Both the position numbers and the translations under genes were made by a program. From Sedimentisphaera salicampi (GTDB lineage: Bacteria; Planctomycetota; Phycisphaerae; Sedimentisphaerales; Sedimentisphaeraceae): a DNA stretch of 64,000 nt. The notes below the pieces were generated by a model, which worked only from the letters and a program-made list of their open reading frames with translations, had not been told where the DNA came from and did not search any database. Shown in pieces: positions 42,741-52,832 of the stretch (position 1 is its first letter; each line of letters starts with the position of its first letter). The DNA is taken from contig NZ_CP021023.1 in assembly GCF_002117005.1 (NCBI RefSeq), positions 1,984,001 through 2,048,000 of the forward strand, written 5' to 3'.

Positions 42741-45299
42741 ATGAATACTTTAAGGCTTCCCATTCTCGCAGCAATCTTTACAGCAAGCATTGCATTCGGT
42801 TTCGCCGCAGGAGACGGCACAGAAAACAACCCATACCAAATTTCCACCCCCGACCACCTCGAAGCGGTGAACAACGACCTCTCCGCCCATTACGTTCTGA
42901 CGAATAACATCGACCTCTCGGATAGAACCTACGAACGAGCCGTTATCGCCCCGGATACTAGTTACATTAGTTGGGGTTTCAACGGTACGCCTTTCTCCGG
43001 CTCATTTGACGGGGCTGGCTATAAGATTTTGAATCTCACCGTTGATACATTAGACGTAACAGAAAATCATCCCCGATATCTCGGACTTTTTGGAAAAATA
43101 AAAGGCGGCGAAATTCAAAATCTTGGTATTGAAAATGCTGGTATAATTGGCTGTAATGATTCGTGGTATCTTGGTGGCCTGTGCGGATATAATAGCAAAG
43201 GCTTAATCAAGAAATGCTATACGAAAGGCTCTGTTTCAGGAGGCGGCGGGCTCGGCGGGCTGTGCGGAGTTAATGCAGAAGGCACAATCTTAAACTGCTA
43301 TGCGGAAGGCTCTGTTTCAGGATATATATATATTGGCAGCAAGGGCGGATTGTGCGGATACAATGAAGAAGGCACAATCACGAATTGCTATGCAACAGGC
43401 GATGTTTCGGGAGATTCGAATCTCGGCGGCCTGTGCGGAGATAATTATGGTGGCACAATCACGAACTGCTATGCGGCCGGCTCTGTTTCGGGCGGTAATG
43501 ATTCATGGTGTTTCGGCGGCCTGTGCGGAGATAATAGCAGCGGCACTATCACGAAATGCTATGCGGAAGGAGATGTTTCAGGTGGTGATAATTCTGATTA
43601 TCTTGGCGGCCTGTGCGGAATGATTGAAGGAGGCAAAATAACTAATTGCTATGCCACGGGCTCTGTTTCGGGAGGCAAAGATTCCGAAGATATTGGGGGT
43701 CTGTGTGGATATAATGATTTGGGAACAATTCAAAATTGCTATTCAAAAGGCGAAATGACAGCTGGCGATAAGAGTAAAAAACTCGGCGGTCTGTGTGGAG
43801 AAAATGAAGGCGGGACAATCACAAATTGCTTCTGGGACAAAGAAGGAAGCGGGATAGCTATAAGCGAAGGCGGAAGGCCTAAGACTACAGCTCAAATGAA
43901 ATCCGCTGCAACATTTTTCGGCTGGAATGACGGAAGCTGGACAATAAATGAAGGCAATGATCACCCTTGCCTCGCTTGGGAAAATGCTGAAGGCTCAGTT
44001 GTTTCTACCAGCTACCAAGCCAGAACTTACAGCGGCGAAGGTACGCAAGAAAATCCTTTCGAAATTTCTGATGCGAAGGATTTAGTCTGCCTCAGCAATC
44101 GCCCGCCAGACTGGGATAAACATTTTGTTCTAATCAATGATATAGATATGGAAGGAGAAATTTATTATCCGATAACAACTTTCAGCGGCAGTTTTGACGG
44201 CAGCAGCTTCAAAATATTTAATCTGGAAATTAACAGTGAATATATAGGGTTGCGTTCGCAACTCGGTCTTTTTGGAAAAATCAATGAAGGAGAAGTTAGT
44301 AATATTGGTATTGAAAATGCTCAGATTACCGGTGGCGAGGATTCTTTGTATTTCGGCGGCTTGTGCGGGTATAACAGAAATGCTACAATCGAAAACTGCT
44401 ATACGACCGGCTCTGTTTCAGGTGGCAATAATTCAAGACTTATAAGCGGCCTGTGTGGAGAAAATGCAGAAGGCAAAATCATTAAATGTTATTCGAAGAG
44501 CTATGTTTCAGGTGGTAATAATTCTGAAGATCTTGGCGGCCTGTGTGGAGATAGCAGCGGCACAATCACAAAATGCTATGCAAGAGGGCATGTTTCTGGC
44601 GGTGATGATTCAAGACATCTTGGCGGCCTTACTGGATTAAATTCGGAAGGCAAAATCAAGAACTGCTATTCTACATGCGATGTTAAAGGGGGGGATGTTG
44701 CGGGAAAACTTGGCGGCCTATGCGGAATAAATTCTGGAGGCACAATTACGAACTGTTATTCGACCGGCTTTGTTTCAGGGGGTGGAGAGCTTGGCGGCCT
44801 GTGTGGATGGAATGGAGGCACAATTAAGAACTGCTATGCAGAAGGCGATGTTTCAGGTGTTGCAGTTATCGGGGCCTTGTGCGGATTTAATACTGATACA
44901 ATTACGAACTGTTATGCTGCGGGCGATGTTTCAGGGGGTGATGATGCAAAGAGTATCGGCGGCTTATGCGGAATAAACTTTGAAGGCAGAATCACGAAGT
45001 GCTATTCTAAAGGTTATGTTACAGCGGGGGGTAAGGCTGAAAATTTTGGCGGATTTTGCGGAAATAATAGCGGGGTAATTATAAACTCTTTTTGGGATAA
45101 AGAAACGAGCGGAATAGATACCAGCGATGGCGGAGCAGGGCTTTATACAAACCAGATGAAGACGCTGAGCACATTTACTAATGCCGGCTGGGATTTTGCG
45201 GACAGTTCAGCGGCAAATGAGGAAGATGGGATATGGCTGATGGATGAGAAAAATTATCCGAAGCTAAATGTTATAATTGAAATAGGACTTAAGGATTGA
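42741..45299 (+). CDS. Secreted GLUG-repeat surface protein
   Basis: I choose ATG 42741, preceded by GAGGAG (42731-42736), giving 852 residues with a signal peptide (MNTLRLPILAAIFTASIAFGFA). The rest is two blocks, each opening with 'G.GT.ENPYQI' (about residues 28 and 435) and continuing with about ten GLUG-type repeats of the form GGLCG.N..GTI.NCYA.G.VSGG. Such proteins form beta-helical adhesin-like rods. The C-terminus stops at YPKLNVIIEIGLKD without the dockerin-like tail usual for this genome; a matching tail lies at 46087-46272. The following gene starts 6 bases later. Confidence 0.85.
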   Translation: MNTLRLPILAAIFTASIAFGFAAGDGTENNPYQISTPDHLEAVNNDLSAHYVLTNNIDLSDRTYERAVIAPDTSYISWGFNGTPFSGSFDGAGYKILNLTVDTLDVTENHPRYLGLFGKIKGGEIQNLGIENAGIIGCNDSWYLGGLCGYNSKGLIKKCYTKGSVSGGGGLGGLCGVNAEGTILNCYAEGSVSGYIYIGSKGGLCGYNEEGTITNCYATGDVSGDSNLGGLCGDNYGGTITNCYAAGSVSGGNDSWCFGGLCGDNSSGTITKCYAEGDVSGGDNSDYLGGLCGMIEGGKITNCYATGSVSGGKDSEDIGGLCGYNDLGTIQNCYSKGEMTAGDKSKKLGGLCGENEGGTITNCFWDKEGSGIAISEGGRPKTTAQMKSAATFFGWNDGSWTINEGNDHPCLAWENAEGSVVSTSYQARTYSGEGTQENPFEISDAKDLVCLSNRPPDWDKHFVLINDIDMEGEIYYPITTFSGSFDGSSFKIFNLEINSEYIGLRSQLGLFGKINEGEVSNIGIENAQITGGEDSLYFGGLCGYNRNATIENCYTTGSVSGGNNSRLISGLCGENAEGKIIKCYSKSYVSGGNNSEDLGGLCGDSSGTITKCYARGHVSGGDDSRHLGGLTGLNSEGKIKNCYSTCDVKGGDVAGKLGGLCGINSGGTITNCYSTGFVSGGGELGGLCGWNGGTIKNCYAEGDVSGVAVIGALCGFNTDTITNCYAAGDVSGGDDAKSIGGLCGINFEGRITKCYSKGYVTAGGKAENFGGFCGNNSGVIINSFWDKETSGIDTSDGGAGLYTNQMKTLSTFTNAGWDFADSSAANEEDGIWLMDEKNYPKLNVIIEIGLKD

Positions 45300-45305
45300 C
45301 AATTT

Positions 45306-46118
45306 ATGAGAAATGATAATTGCTATGAAGAGTCTTTTGTTGCTTTTATGGACACTCTTGGTTTTAGTGATAAGATTAAAGAGAGTGAAAATAATGAATG
45401 TGTCGTTGAAGAAATAGTGAAATCGTTATCTGTTTTCAGTAAATTTCCCAGCGGCGAAAGTCAAAAGAACTCTTCTAATGATTGTGATCGAAAGCAAATT
45501 GATGTTAGAATTAGTTGGTTTTCAGACTCGATAATATTTGTGATGAGGAAGGATAAAGAAACAATATCTGATTTTTTGTATATGGTACGCTTTCTTCAGG
45601 ATGAACTTTGGAGGAACAAAACTTGTCTTAGGGGCGCAATTACTTGCGGAAAGATGTATTGGCGTAAAGGTGGCAATTCAAAGATCACTTTTGGGCCTGC
45701 ACTAATTAAGGCTATCAATCTTGAGTCTAAAATCGCAATTTATCCGAGGATCATTGTTTCAAATAGTTTATATGATTATATTAAAGAGCGTGAAATAGAC
45801 GCATTTCCATTCGCTTCTTCTGAAGAAAACAATAAGCAGCTTTCCGACTATATAATTGAAGATAATGACGGCGTGCGTTTTCTTGATTTGCTTAACCCTG
45901 AAATTAAGCGTTCAGATATTGAAAAAATTACTCCTATAAATAAAAATAGCTTTTCAATTTCGCGCTATCAGCAAGCTGATAATAATCACGAACAAGTAAT
46001 GCAAAATGTAGAAAAATTGATTCGCTTAAACTTGGAAGATCAGCAAGATAAAGGAAATGATAGCGTTAAACAAAAGTATAAATGGCTACATTGTTATAGA
46101 GAGCGCAAACGGCGATGA
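45306..46118 (+). CDS. Orphan protein with nucleotidyl-cyclase-like features
   Basis: The 270-residue protein is AT-rich compared with flanking genes. Its pattern resembles a class III nucleotidyl cyclase core: FVAFMDTLGFSDKI with candidate metal Asp D16, SWFSDSIIF with D74, and CLRGAITCGKMYW, which matches the R-G-A/I-x-x-G strand. FGPALIKAINLESKIA... PRIIVS follows. Family assignment is by pattern only and the product is unknown. No membrane segment. The last residues (CYRERKRR) are read through a remnant of a GLUG gene, so the native C-terminus may be lost. It may be a stand-alone signalling or defence component. Confidence 0.55.
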   Translation: MRNDNCYEESFVAFMDTLGFSDKIKESENNECVVEEIVKSLSVFSKFPSGESQKNSSNDCDRKQIDVRISWFSDSIIFVMRKDKETISDFLYMVRFLQDELWRNKTCLRGAITCGKMYWRKGGNSKITFGPALIKAINLESKIAIYPRIIVSNSLYDYIKEREIDAFPFASSEENNKQLSDYIIEDNDGVRFLDLLNPEIKRSDIEKITPINKNSFSISRYQQADNNHEQVMQNVEKLIRLNLEDQQDKGNDSVKQKYKWLHCYRERKRR

Positions 46119-46272
46119 GGATATCTGGGTTATGCAGGAAAACGGATACCCCAAGCTCGCCGGCAATGCCGGCAGCACCACAGGGAGCAATCCTGCCGAT
46201 ATGAACGAAGACGGCATTGTTGATATTCTGGATTTTGCGGTATTCTCGGAGAATTGGCTTATTGCGGAATAG
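46087..46272 (+). pseudogene. Broken C-terminal tail of a GLUG/dockerin protein
   Basis: In the frame from about 46096 the sequence reads IESANGDEDIWVMQENGYPKL and ends in the dockerin-like ADMNEDGIVDILDFAVFSEN-W. The GLUG protein at 42741 has the same DGIWLMDEKNYPKL segment but then ends differently. This fragment is therefore the displaced 3' end of a GLUG gene, separated from any signal peptide or repeats by the cyclase-like gene. An upstream in-frame ATG at 46057 lies inside that gene and is not a credible start. Confidence 0.7.
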
Positions 46273-46289
46273 TGGGATTTGGCGAAGCA

Positions 46290-46700
46290 GCGGCGGGGCG
46301 CACAGTCTGTGAAAATATATGATATAATCCACTGATTACTCGGATTTCGCAGATTTTTTGTGGCAAGCGGAGCGACGTTCGCCGTGGCCGATACGCTAAG
46401 CATTCGCTGCGGCCAGTCTGTGATGGACGTCTGCTGTCCACTTATTTCTCCGCCGAAGGCGGATTCATGCGTGGCTCTGATTGTCGTTAGTATTCCGCAG
46501 AGATTTTTCGAGGCGAACATTTAAACCGAGCCGCACGTGGAGGTCCGCCGAAGGCGGAACGGAACAAGCGGATAGATGCGTGGCAGAGCGGCGAGTGGCA
46601 GAGTGGCAAGCTGCTTAGTGGCTCATATATCTCAGCGGAAATTAGCGGCTTAAAAAAAGCTCTGCCAAAAAATATTGTCGACACAAATGAAATAGTGAGC
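46290..46700. repeat. Dispersed repeat, degenerate copy
   Basis: Parts of the 40274-42615 repeat recur here in rearranged order: TGCTGTCCACTTAT, GTCCGCCGAAGGCGGA-type hairpins, TGCGTGGCTCTGATTGTCGTTAG, AACAAGCGGATAGATGCGTGG and GCTTAGTGGCTCATATATCTC. It fills most of the 560-base gap between the cyclase-like gene and the unknown gene at 46833. Confidence 0.6.
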
Positions 46701-46832
46701 TCCTAATTTGTTTTGCAAAAAATCTTTGGGGGCAAAAAATGGCTTTGAAACTATTTATATAATAAACGCTACTTAATTCTTTAAGCAATGTATAAACTCG
46801 TAAGTAAGCATTGAAATGTCAAGGTTTTAATA

Positions 46833-47543
46833 ATGAATGAAAAAAACGCAGGAATTGAAAGTTATCTGAATAAGAAAACATTTGAAAAAGGCCAACGTGA
46901 AGACATTCTAAAGCTTGTATTAGGGAATTATCTTAGTCCGGCTTTCGGTGCACTTCCCAAAAGGGAAATAGATTTAATAATGCTTGAAGCTTTAGAAAAA
47001 GTTGGGTATATTGAAAGACAGAATGATATTTATGAGCTCGTAACAAAGCTTCGTGTAACAAGGTCTAAGGCAAGAAATCTTATATATGATAAAGAACTCA
47101 GGAAATATTCAAATGATGAAGATCCTGACAAAATCGTTAAAGAGTATTTAAAACGGCCACTAATTCAAAAGCAAGGGGATTTGTTTGTTTTAGATATAGA
47201 AAACCCTTTGATTATAGATCACTTAAAGTTTAAACTGAAAAAATTAGGATATACATCAGATGGAAGTTTCTCTCAAAGTTTAGTGAAATTATCATTAAAT
47301 TCTTACACAGCATTGATTGAAGAACTTTTAGAACCAGATGAGCAAGAAAGCGTCAAGAAAACGTTAATAGAAGCAGGATTCCCTGATGATAGTTTGCTAG
47401 GATTATTGAGAACTGCATTGAAGGATTTAGCAAAAAAATATGCTGGCGATGCTGGAGCTAAAACTGCAGATAAATTTTATTGCTTTATTTCTGATCTTAT
47501 AGAAAAGAAAGTTTCAAACAACGATAAGAAATATTTTGAATGA
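46833..47543 (+). CDS. Unknown AT-rich gene
   Basis: The 236-residue protein is not recognised. It is soluble, Lys-rich and mostly helical. Residues about 60-90 (YELVTKLRVTRSKARNLIYDKELRK) resemble a helix-turn-helix. The middle has a short beta-like FVLDIENPLIIDHLKF, and the end is again charged. Codon use is AT-rich like the cyclase-like gene and unlike the downstream RluA gene, which suggests transfer. It lies 560 bases from the former across repeats, so a shared operon is not supported. Function is left open. Confidence 0.6.
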   Translation: MNEKNAGIESYLNKKTFEKGQREDILKLVLGNYLSPAFGALPKREIDLIMLEALEKVGYIERQNDIYELVTKLRVTRSKARNLIYDKELRKYSNDEDPDKIVKEYLKRPLIQKQGDLFVLDIENPLIIDHLKFKLKKLGYTSDGSFSQSLVKLSLNSYTALIEELLEPDEQESVKKTLIEAGFPDDSLLGLLRTALKDLAKKYAGDAGAKTADKFYCFISDLIEKKVSNNDKKYFE

Positions 47544-47588
47544 TTAATTTAGTTATGATTTACGATTTAAGGAGCGGAGTAAGAGGAT

Positions 47589-48515
47589 TTGGCGAAGGCA
47601 GAAGCGGAAAGACAGATACCATTCGTTCCCGGCGAGGAGCTGGAGATGACGGTGGGCGGTTCAAAGCAGGACGTTCGTTTAGACAGCTACCTTTGCAGCC
47701 GGTTCGGGCAGCTCAGCCGGCAGAAGATGCAGCGGGTAATCCGGCAGCAGGAGATCCTCGTAAACGGCCTAAAGGCCAAGCCCTCCCGCAAGCTCAGCCC
47801 GGGCGATGTAATCCGGCTCACCCTTCCCTCCCGCGAGATCGATTCTGAGCAGATGGAGCTTGATATCATCTATGAGGATGAGGACGTGATAGCGGTGAAC
47901 AAGGCCGCGGGCGTTATCGTTCATCCGGGCAGGGGCAATCCAAACGGCACACTGCTCAACGGCCTCTATCACTACGCCGCAGGGCGGTTCTCGCCGGACG
48001 TTGTCCATCGGCTCGATAAAGATACCTCCGGAGCGGTTATTTTCAGCAAGCACGCCCGAGCAAATGCGTTCTTATGCGAGCAGTTCCAAAAGCGAACAAC
48101 GCGCAAGATCTACAATGCCGTGGTGAGCTCGAATTTCGCCGAGCCCGAGGGGATTATAGATGCCCCGATGGCCGACCACCCAAACGAAAACATCCACAAG
48201 CAGGCTGTGCGTCCGGACGGGCGAGAAGCAAAAACGGCCTACAGGGTTATCGAGGATCTGGGGGATTTTGCGCTTGTGGAGGTGGAGATCTTCACGGGCC
48301 GAACGCATCAGATCCGCGTGCACCTTGCCCATATCGGTTGCCCGCTTGCAAACGATGAGCTCTATGGCGGCCGGAAGCTCCAGAGCCCTTCGCTCAGCAG
48401 AACAGCTCTGCACAGCAAAACGCTGGAGATAATCCTCCCTTGCGGAGATGAGCGAACAATCTCAGCGGATATGCCCTGCGATATGAAGGCCTTCCTTGAA
48501 AGCCGGAGAGGTTAG
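47589..48515 (+). CDS. RluA-family 23S rRNA pseudouridine synthase
   Basis: About 308 residues: an S4 RNA-binding domain (about 28-85; [19 protein letters not shown]) and the catalytic domain with motif [15 protein letters not shown] (catalytic Asp near residue 143) and [14 protein letters not shown] near 240. It isomerises specific uridines in 23S rRNA, as RluD or RluC does. The TTG at 47589 is very close to its AGAGGA; ATG 47646, with GAGGAG at 47634-47639, is an equally good or better start and would remove 19 residues. The 3' end overlaps the convergent sigma54 regulator by four bases. Confidence 0.9.
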   Translation: MAKAEAERQIPFVPGEELEMTVGGSKQDVRLDSYLCSRFGQLSRQKMQRVIRQQEILVNGLKAKPSRKLSPGDVIRLTLPSREIDSEQMELDIIYEDEDVIAVNKAAGVIVHPGRGNPNGTLLNGLYHYAAGRFSPDVVHRLDKDTSGAVIFSKHARANAFLCEQFQKRTTRKIYNAVVSSNFAEPEGIIDAPMADHPNENIHKQAVRPDGREAKTAYRVIEDLGDFALVEVEIFTGRTHQIRVHLAHIGCPLANDELYGGRKLQSPSLSRTALHSKTLEIILPCGDERTISADMPCDMKAFLESRRG

Positions 48516-50041
48516 ACAATCTGCTTTGGGTATATGTTGTATTTTTTGATTTTGTAGCCCATCATTCTTTCGGTAAGCCCGAGCTGCTCGGCGGCCTTTC
48601 TCTGCTGCCCCTTGTTTTTCTTCAGGGCATCAACGATCATCTCACGTTCGAGATTTTCCACCATCTCAGGCAGGGTTCTGCCCGGTGTTTTATGGGCGGC
48701 CTCTTCAAACTGAAGCGAAGGCGGGAGGTGTTCGCTGCGAATCACCTCTTCATTGCAAAGCAGAACAGCCCTTTCGATGCAGTTTTCCAGCTCCCTAATA
48801 TTGCCCGGCCAATGGTAGCTTGTGAGCATATTGATAGCGGGCGTTGAAAGGCGGGTGATGTTTTTGCTGTTTTCCTTGCTGTATTTCTCGAGGAAGTAGT
48901 CTGCGAGGAGCATAATATCATCTTTTCGCTCTCTCAGCGGCGGCAGGAAGATCGGGAACACGTTAATCCGGTAGTACAGGTCTTCGCGGAAGATGCCGTT
49001 TTTGATGTCTTCCTCGAGGTTGCGGTTTGTGGCCACAACGATTCGCACGTTGGTTTTTATCGTTTCGCTCCCGCCTACCCTCTCAAATTCCTTGAACTGT
49101 ATTGCCCGAAGCAGCTTCACCTGAAGGTTCAGCGAGAAATCGCCAATCTCATCGAGGAATATTGTTCCGCCGTGCGCCCGCTCGAAGCGTCCGATTTTTT
49201 TGTCTGAAGCGCCGGTGAACGCTCCCTTTTCATGGCCGAAGAGTTCGCTCTCAAGAAGCGATTCCGGCAGGGCGGTGCAGTTTATCTTGATAAAGGGCTT
49301 GTCTGCCCTGAGGCTGCTGTAGTGGATTGCGTGGGCGATGAGGTCTTTTCCTGTTCCGCTCTCGCCCCTTATCATAACCGTAGCGTTGCTCTGGGCAACC
49401 TGCTCAACGAGGCCGAAAACCTGCTGCATTGCGTTGCTTGAACCGATCATATTGTGTATTTTGAATCGGTTTCGAAGCTGCTGCCGGAGCTTGAGGTTTT
49501 CTTCCTGCCAGCCCCTCTTTTCCTTTGTGTAGAGGTCGTTGATCTTAACGGCCTGCCCCACCATCGTTGCAATAACGTTCAGGATTCTCGCATCGTTTTG
49601 AAGGCTCTTGCCCGAGCTGGTTTCCTTGCTCACGCTCATCGCGCCGGCGGTTTTCCCCTCCACCTTTATCGGAACGCAGATGAAGGCCATCTTTTTGCCC
49701 TCGCTGGGCTTTCTCTCGCCGGTTTTGGCGAGGAAACGCTTGTCCTTGGCGATATCGGGCACGATCATCGGCTCGCCTGTCTGATAAACTATGCCTGTGA
49801 TTCCCTCGCCCTCACGGTATTCAATCTGCTTTTGCAGCTCTGAATCAATATTATGAGCAACGGCGATTTTTATCGTCTCCGAGTCCGGATCGAGCAGGTT
49901 GATAGTTCCCATCTGAAGCGCCATATGCACTTCAAGAGCCTCCAGCACGCCTGCAAGGGTTCGTTTGAGCTCCAGAGATTCGGCAAGGGCTCTGGCTATC
50001 CGGCTGAGAAGCTCAGTTTCGTGGATACGTCTGTGGGGCAT
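48512..50041 (-). CDS. Sigma54-dependent activator with GAF domain (NifA-like)
   Basis: This 509-residue protein has an N-terminal GAF domain (about 20-165), an AAA+ domain with Walker A GESGTGKD (about 225), the sigma54-contacting loop GAFTGA and Walker [12 protein letters not shown], and a C-terminal Fis-type HTH ([25 protein letters not shown]). The layout is that of NifA-like enhancer-binding proteins. It is divergent from type III glutamine synthetase, whose upstream region has a -24/-12 promoter, so control of nitrogen assimilation is likely. The GAF ligand is unknown. An ACAAAT-N5-ATTTGT dyad lies 64 bases upstream of the start. Confidence 0.93.
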   Translation of the reverse strand: MPHRRIHETELLSRIARALAESLELKRTLAGVLEALEVHMALQMGTINLLDPDSETIKIAVAHNIDSELQKQIEYREGEGITGIVYQTGEPMIVPDIAKDKRFLAKTGERKPSEGKKMAFICVPIKVEGKTAGAMSVSKETSSGKSLQNDARILNVIATMVGQAVKINDLYTKEKRGWQEENLKLRQQLRNRFKIHNMIGSSNAMQQVFGLVEQVAQSNATVMIRGESGTGKDLIAHAIHYSSLRADKPFIKINCTALPESLLESELFGHEKGAFTGASDKKIGRFERAHGGTIFLDEIGDFSLNLQVKLLRAIQFKEFERVGGSETIKTNVRIVVATNRNLEEDIKNGIFREDLYYRINVFPIFLPPLRERKDDIMLLADYFLEKYSKENSKNITRLSTPAINMLTSYHWPGNIRELENCIERAVLLCNEEVIRSEHLPPSLQFEEAAHKTPGRTLPEMVENLEREMIVDALKKNKGQQRKAAEQLGLTERMMGYKIKKYNIYPKQIV

Positions 50042-50104
50042 AAATGCTCCTTCATTTATTTAGGTTGCAATTGGGGTTTCGGTAAGCCTTTATTACTAAT
50101 CTAT

Positions 50105-50130
50105 ACAAATATGTAATTTGTTCAAACAAA
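50105..50130. promoter_or_regulatory. Dyad symmetry upstream of the sigma54 activator
   Basis: ACAAAT-N5-ATTTGT (50105-50121) is a perfect dyad and overlaps a second one, TTTGTT-CA-AACAAA (50117-50130). Position suits an operator of the activator gene or an upstream activator site for the glutamine synthetase promoter about 280 bases away. Confidence 0.4.
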
Positions 50131-50397
50131 AAATACGTTTTTGTTTATTGTTTTGGCGAAAAATTCAAATTTAGCTCTTTTAATATAGACCCTGCTTATG
50201 TATAATAAAATCTTAAAAAACAGATTCAAATTTTCAGCCGTGCGGTACGGTTTTTTGTAAACAGCTTGTTGGTATGCGTTTATATCAAAACTAACTGCTT
50301 TTTTCCAAGCTAACCTGCCTTCCGGTAAGTCGGCGGTGGTGATTGAAATTATCTTTTCCCGCTGAATTTTGAATGCCTCAGCGGCTTTCGCCGTTTT

Positions 50398-50412
50398 TGG
50401 CACAGCAGTTGT
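50398..50412 (+). promoter_or_regulatory. Sigma54 (-24/-12) promoter of glutamine synthetase
   Basis: TGGCACAGCAGTTGT at 50398-50412 matches the TGGCACG-N4-TTGC consensus, with G-G and G-T exactly 12 bases apart; the last C is a T. The expected start point is near 50424, giving a leader of about 46 bases to ATG 50470, with CAGGAG before it. The divergent gene encodes a sigma54 activator, which supports the call. The rest of the 428-base gap is AT-rich, with no convincing gene. Confidence 0.72.
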
Positions 50413-50469
50413 TTCTGCTGGTGAGAAACAGAAAAAAACTTATTTTAATGATTACAGGAGCAGTAAAAT

Positions 50470-52587
50470 ATGAGTAAAGATGCCAAGAAACCTTTAAGCG
50501 AGATGTTCGGGTCGTATGTGTTTAACGATGCGGTAATGCGTGAACGTCTTCCAAAGACTGTTTACAAGGCATTCAAGAAAACCGTGGAACTCGGCGAACC
50601 GCTTGATGTGCAGGTAGCGGATGTGATTGCAAGTGCTATGAAGGACTGGGCTGTGGAGCTGGGCGCCACCCACTACTGCCACTGGTTCCAGCCGATGACC
50701 GGAGCTACTGCAGAAAAGCACGATTCGTTTATCTCTCCTACGCCGGAGGGAAGAATCATTATGGAATTCAGCGGCAAAGAGCTGATTCAGGGCGAACCGG
50801 ATGCCTCAAGCTTCCCCAGCGGAGGCCTCAGAGCAACATTCGAGGCACGCGGCTACACCGCCTGGGACTGCACAAGCCCGGTATTCTGCAAGAAAGACGG
50901 CGATAATGTAACAATGTTTATCCCTTGCGCTTTTATTTCATATACAGGGCAGGTGCTCGACAAGAAAACCCCTCTGCTCCGCTCAATGGAAGCTGTTGAC
51001 AAGCAGGCAACAAGGGTTCTCAAGGCCCTTGGCAACACCACAAGCAGCAGGGTTAATTCCACTCTCGGCGCTGAACAGGAATACTTCCTCGTTGACAAGG
51101 AATTTGTGGATAAAAGGCTCGATCTGCTTGTTGCAGGGCGCACTCTTTTCGGTGAGTCGCCTTCCAAAGGCCAAGAGCTCGACGACCACTACTTCGGACA
51201 GATTGAATCACGAGTGGCCTCGTTTATGGCCTGTCTCAACCGTGAGCTGTGGAAGCTCGGGATAACCGCCAAAACCCAGCACAACGAGGTGTCTCCGGCT
51301 CAGTATGAGATTGCACCGGTATTCGCTTCGGTTAATGTGGCAGTTGACCACAACCAGCTTACAATGGAAACGCTCAAGAGGGTGGCAAGGGAGCACGGCT
51401 TTGTATGCCTGCTCCACGAGAAGCCATTCGCAGGCCTGAACGGATCGGGCAAGCATAACAACTGGTCTTTGAGCACCGACGACGGAATCAACCTGCTCAA
51501 CCCGGGCGATACGCCTCACGAGAATATGCAGTTCCTCGTGTTCCTTTTTGCTGTGATTAGGGCGGTTGATAAATACGCAGACCTGCTGAGAACATCAGTA
51601 GCAAGCGCATCTAACGACCATCGTCTCGGAGCTAATGAGGCCCCGCCAGCGATTATAAGCATCTTCCTCGGCGAGCAGCTCACAGAGATATACGAACAGA
51701 TAAAATCCGGCGGACCGGGCTCATCCAAAGAGATGGGGCAGCTCAAGCTCGGCGTTTCCACTCTCCCGCAGCTCCCGCAGGACTGCACAGACAGAAACAG
51801 AACCTCACCGTTTGCTTTCACCGGAAACCGCTTTGAATTCCGTATGCCAGGCTCGCTGATGAGCCTTTCAGGGCCAAACTTTGTACTGAATACAATTGTG
51901 GCTGATGTGCTCGAAGAGATGGCCGAAAAATTCGAAAAATTCTCTGCTGATTCGTTCAATGCAGAAGTGCAGAAGATGCTGCATGAATTTGCTGTAGAGC
52001 ATGAGAAGGTGGTATTCAACGGCGACAACTACACAGACCAGTGGGAGGAGGAAGCGGAAAAGAGAGGCCTGCCGAATCTGAAGAACACCGTCGATGCGCT
52101 TGCAAGTCTTGATGATGAAAAGAATATTTCCGTTTTCGAAAGGCAGAAAGTGCTCAACAGCTCCGAGCTGTCTGCAAGGCAGGAGATTCTTTACGAGCAG
52201 TATGCCAGCCTTCTGAATATTGAGGCGCTTGCTGCCTTGAATATGGCCAAGAGGGAGATTCTTCCGGCAGCCGTTAAGTATTCCAGCCAAGTGGCGGCTT
52301 CCGTGAATACTGTAAGCTCAGCAGGGATAGAGCCCACGTCTCAGAGAAAGCTGCTCGTGGAGCTGAACGATACGATCAGCGAACTCTCAAACGCTATCTC
52401 TCAGCTTGAAACTGCGTGTTCAGAGGCCAAGGATATTGAAGAACCTGCTGAATCTGCCAAATGCTACAGGGATAAGGTGATTCCAGGAATGACCGCCTTG
52501 AGAGAAGCCGCAGACAAAATCGAAGGTATGGTGGATGCGGATATTTGGCCGCTGCCTACATACGCTGATATGCTCTTCAAGAGATAA
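50470..52587 (+). CDS. glnN: Glutamine synthetase type III
   Basis: At 705 residues this is the length of GSIII rather than GSI (about 470). Family features: N-terminal FGSYVFND, the [12 protein letters not shown] segment, [10 protein letters not shown] with metal Glu, and [13 protein letters not shown] near residue 325, followed by the GSIII-specific C-terminal helical region (LMSLSGPNF... [14 protein letters not shown]). It makes glutamine from glutamate, ammonia and ATP as a dodecamer. Expression from the sigma54 promoter under the divergent NifA-like activator is inferred. A GC hairpin follows at 52632. Confidence 0.95.
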   Translation: MSKDAKKPLSEMFGSYVFNDAVMRERLPKTVYKAFKKTVELGEPLDVQVADVIASAMKDWAVELGATHYCHWFQPMTGATAEKHDSFISPTPEGRIIMEFSGKELIQGEPDASSFPSGGLRATFEARGYTAWDCTSPVFCKKDGDNVTMFIPCAFISYTGQVLDKKTPLLRSMEAVDKQATRVLKALGNTTSSRVNSTLGAEQEYFLVDKEFVDKRLDLLVAGRTLFGESPSKGQELDDHYFGQIESRVASFMACLNRELWKLGITAKTQHNEVSPAQYEIAPVFASVNVAVDHNQLTMETLKRVAREHGFVCLLHEKPFAGLNGSGKHNNWSLSTDDGINLLNPGDTPHENMQFLVFLFAVIRAVDKYADLLRTSVASASNDHRLGANEAPPAIISIFLGEQLTEIYEQIKSGGPGSSKEMGQLKLGVSTLPQLPQDCTDRNRTSPFAFTGNRFEFRMPGSLMSLSGPNFVLNTIVADVLEEMAEKFEKFSADSFNAEVQKMLHEFAVEHEKVVFNGDNYTDQWEEEAEKRGLPNLKNTVDALASLDDEKNISVFERQKVLNSSELSARQEILYEQYASLLNIEALAALNMAKREILPAAVKYSSQVAASVNTVSSAGIEPTSQRKLLVELNDTISELSNAISQLETACSEAKDIEEPAESAKCYRDKVIPGMTALREAADKIEGMVDADIWPLPTYADMLFKR

Positions 52588-52631
52588 AAAAGACAAAAGC
52601 ATCTTAGCATTGCACCTTAAAACATTTACCG

Positions 52632-52655
52632 GCCGGCGGGGCTGCCCTCGCCGGC
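52632..52655 (+). terminator. GC-rich hairpin after glutamine synthetase
   Basis: GCCGGC (52632-52637) pairs with GCCGGC (52650-52655), with partly paired GGGG/CCCT between. It lies 45 bases after the stop codon. The downstream ATCTCTTTG is only moderately T-rich, so termination is plausible but not strong. Confidence 0.4.
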
Positions 52656-52832
52656 ATCTCTTTGCGCCGGCTTATGCCTTGGGAATTCGGGGCAGAAATT
52701 TCAAATGTTCGATAAATTATGACGCAGAAAAAAACCTCTGAAACGGCTTCCATGCTTAAAATAACAGGCGTCCCTGATAATTCAGCTACTTAAAAAATGC
52801 AGAAATTATTTTGTCTATATTCGTATATTTGT

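Noticed and set aside
43150-45100. CRISPR-like or satellite repeat
   Set aside because: The repeats are codon-based GLUG units of a secreted protein and are degenerate at DNA level.
46057-46272. Small protein with dockerin-like end as an independent gene
   Set aside because: Its ATG lies inside the cyclase-like gene, and the body matches the end of a GLUG protein, so it is a remnant.
45306-47543. Complete Pycsar-type defence operon
   Set aside because: No effector with TIR or membrane domains is present, and the two AT-rich genes are separated by a 560-base repeat region.
50122-50403. 93-codon minus-strand frame between the activator and glnN
   Set aside because: AT-rich, no ribosome site, no domain, and it overlaps the sigma54 promoter.
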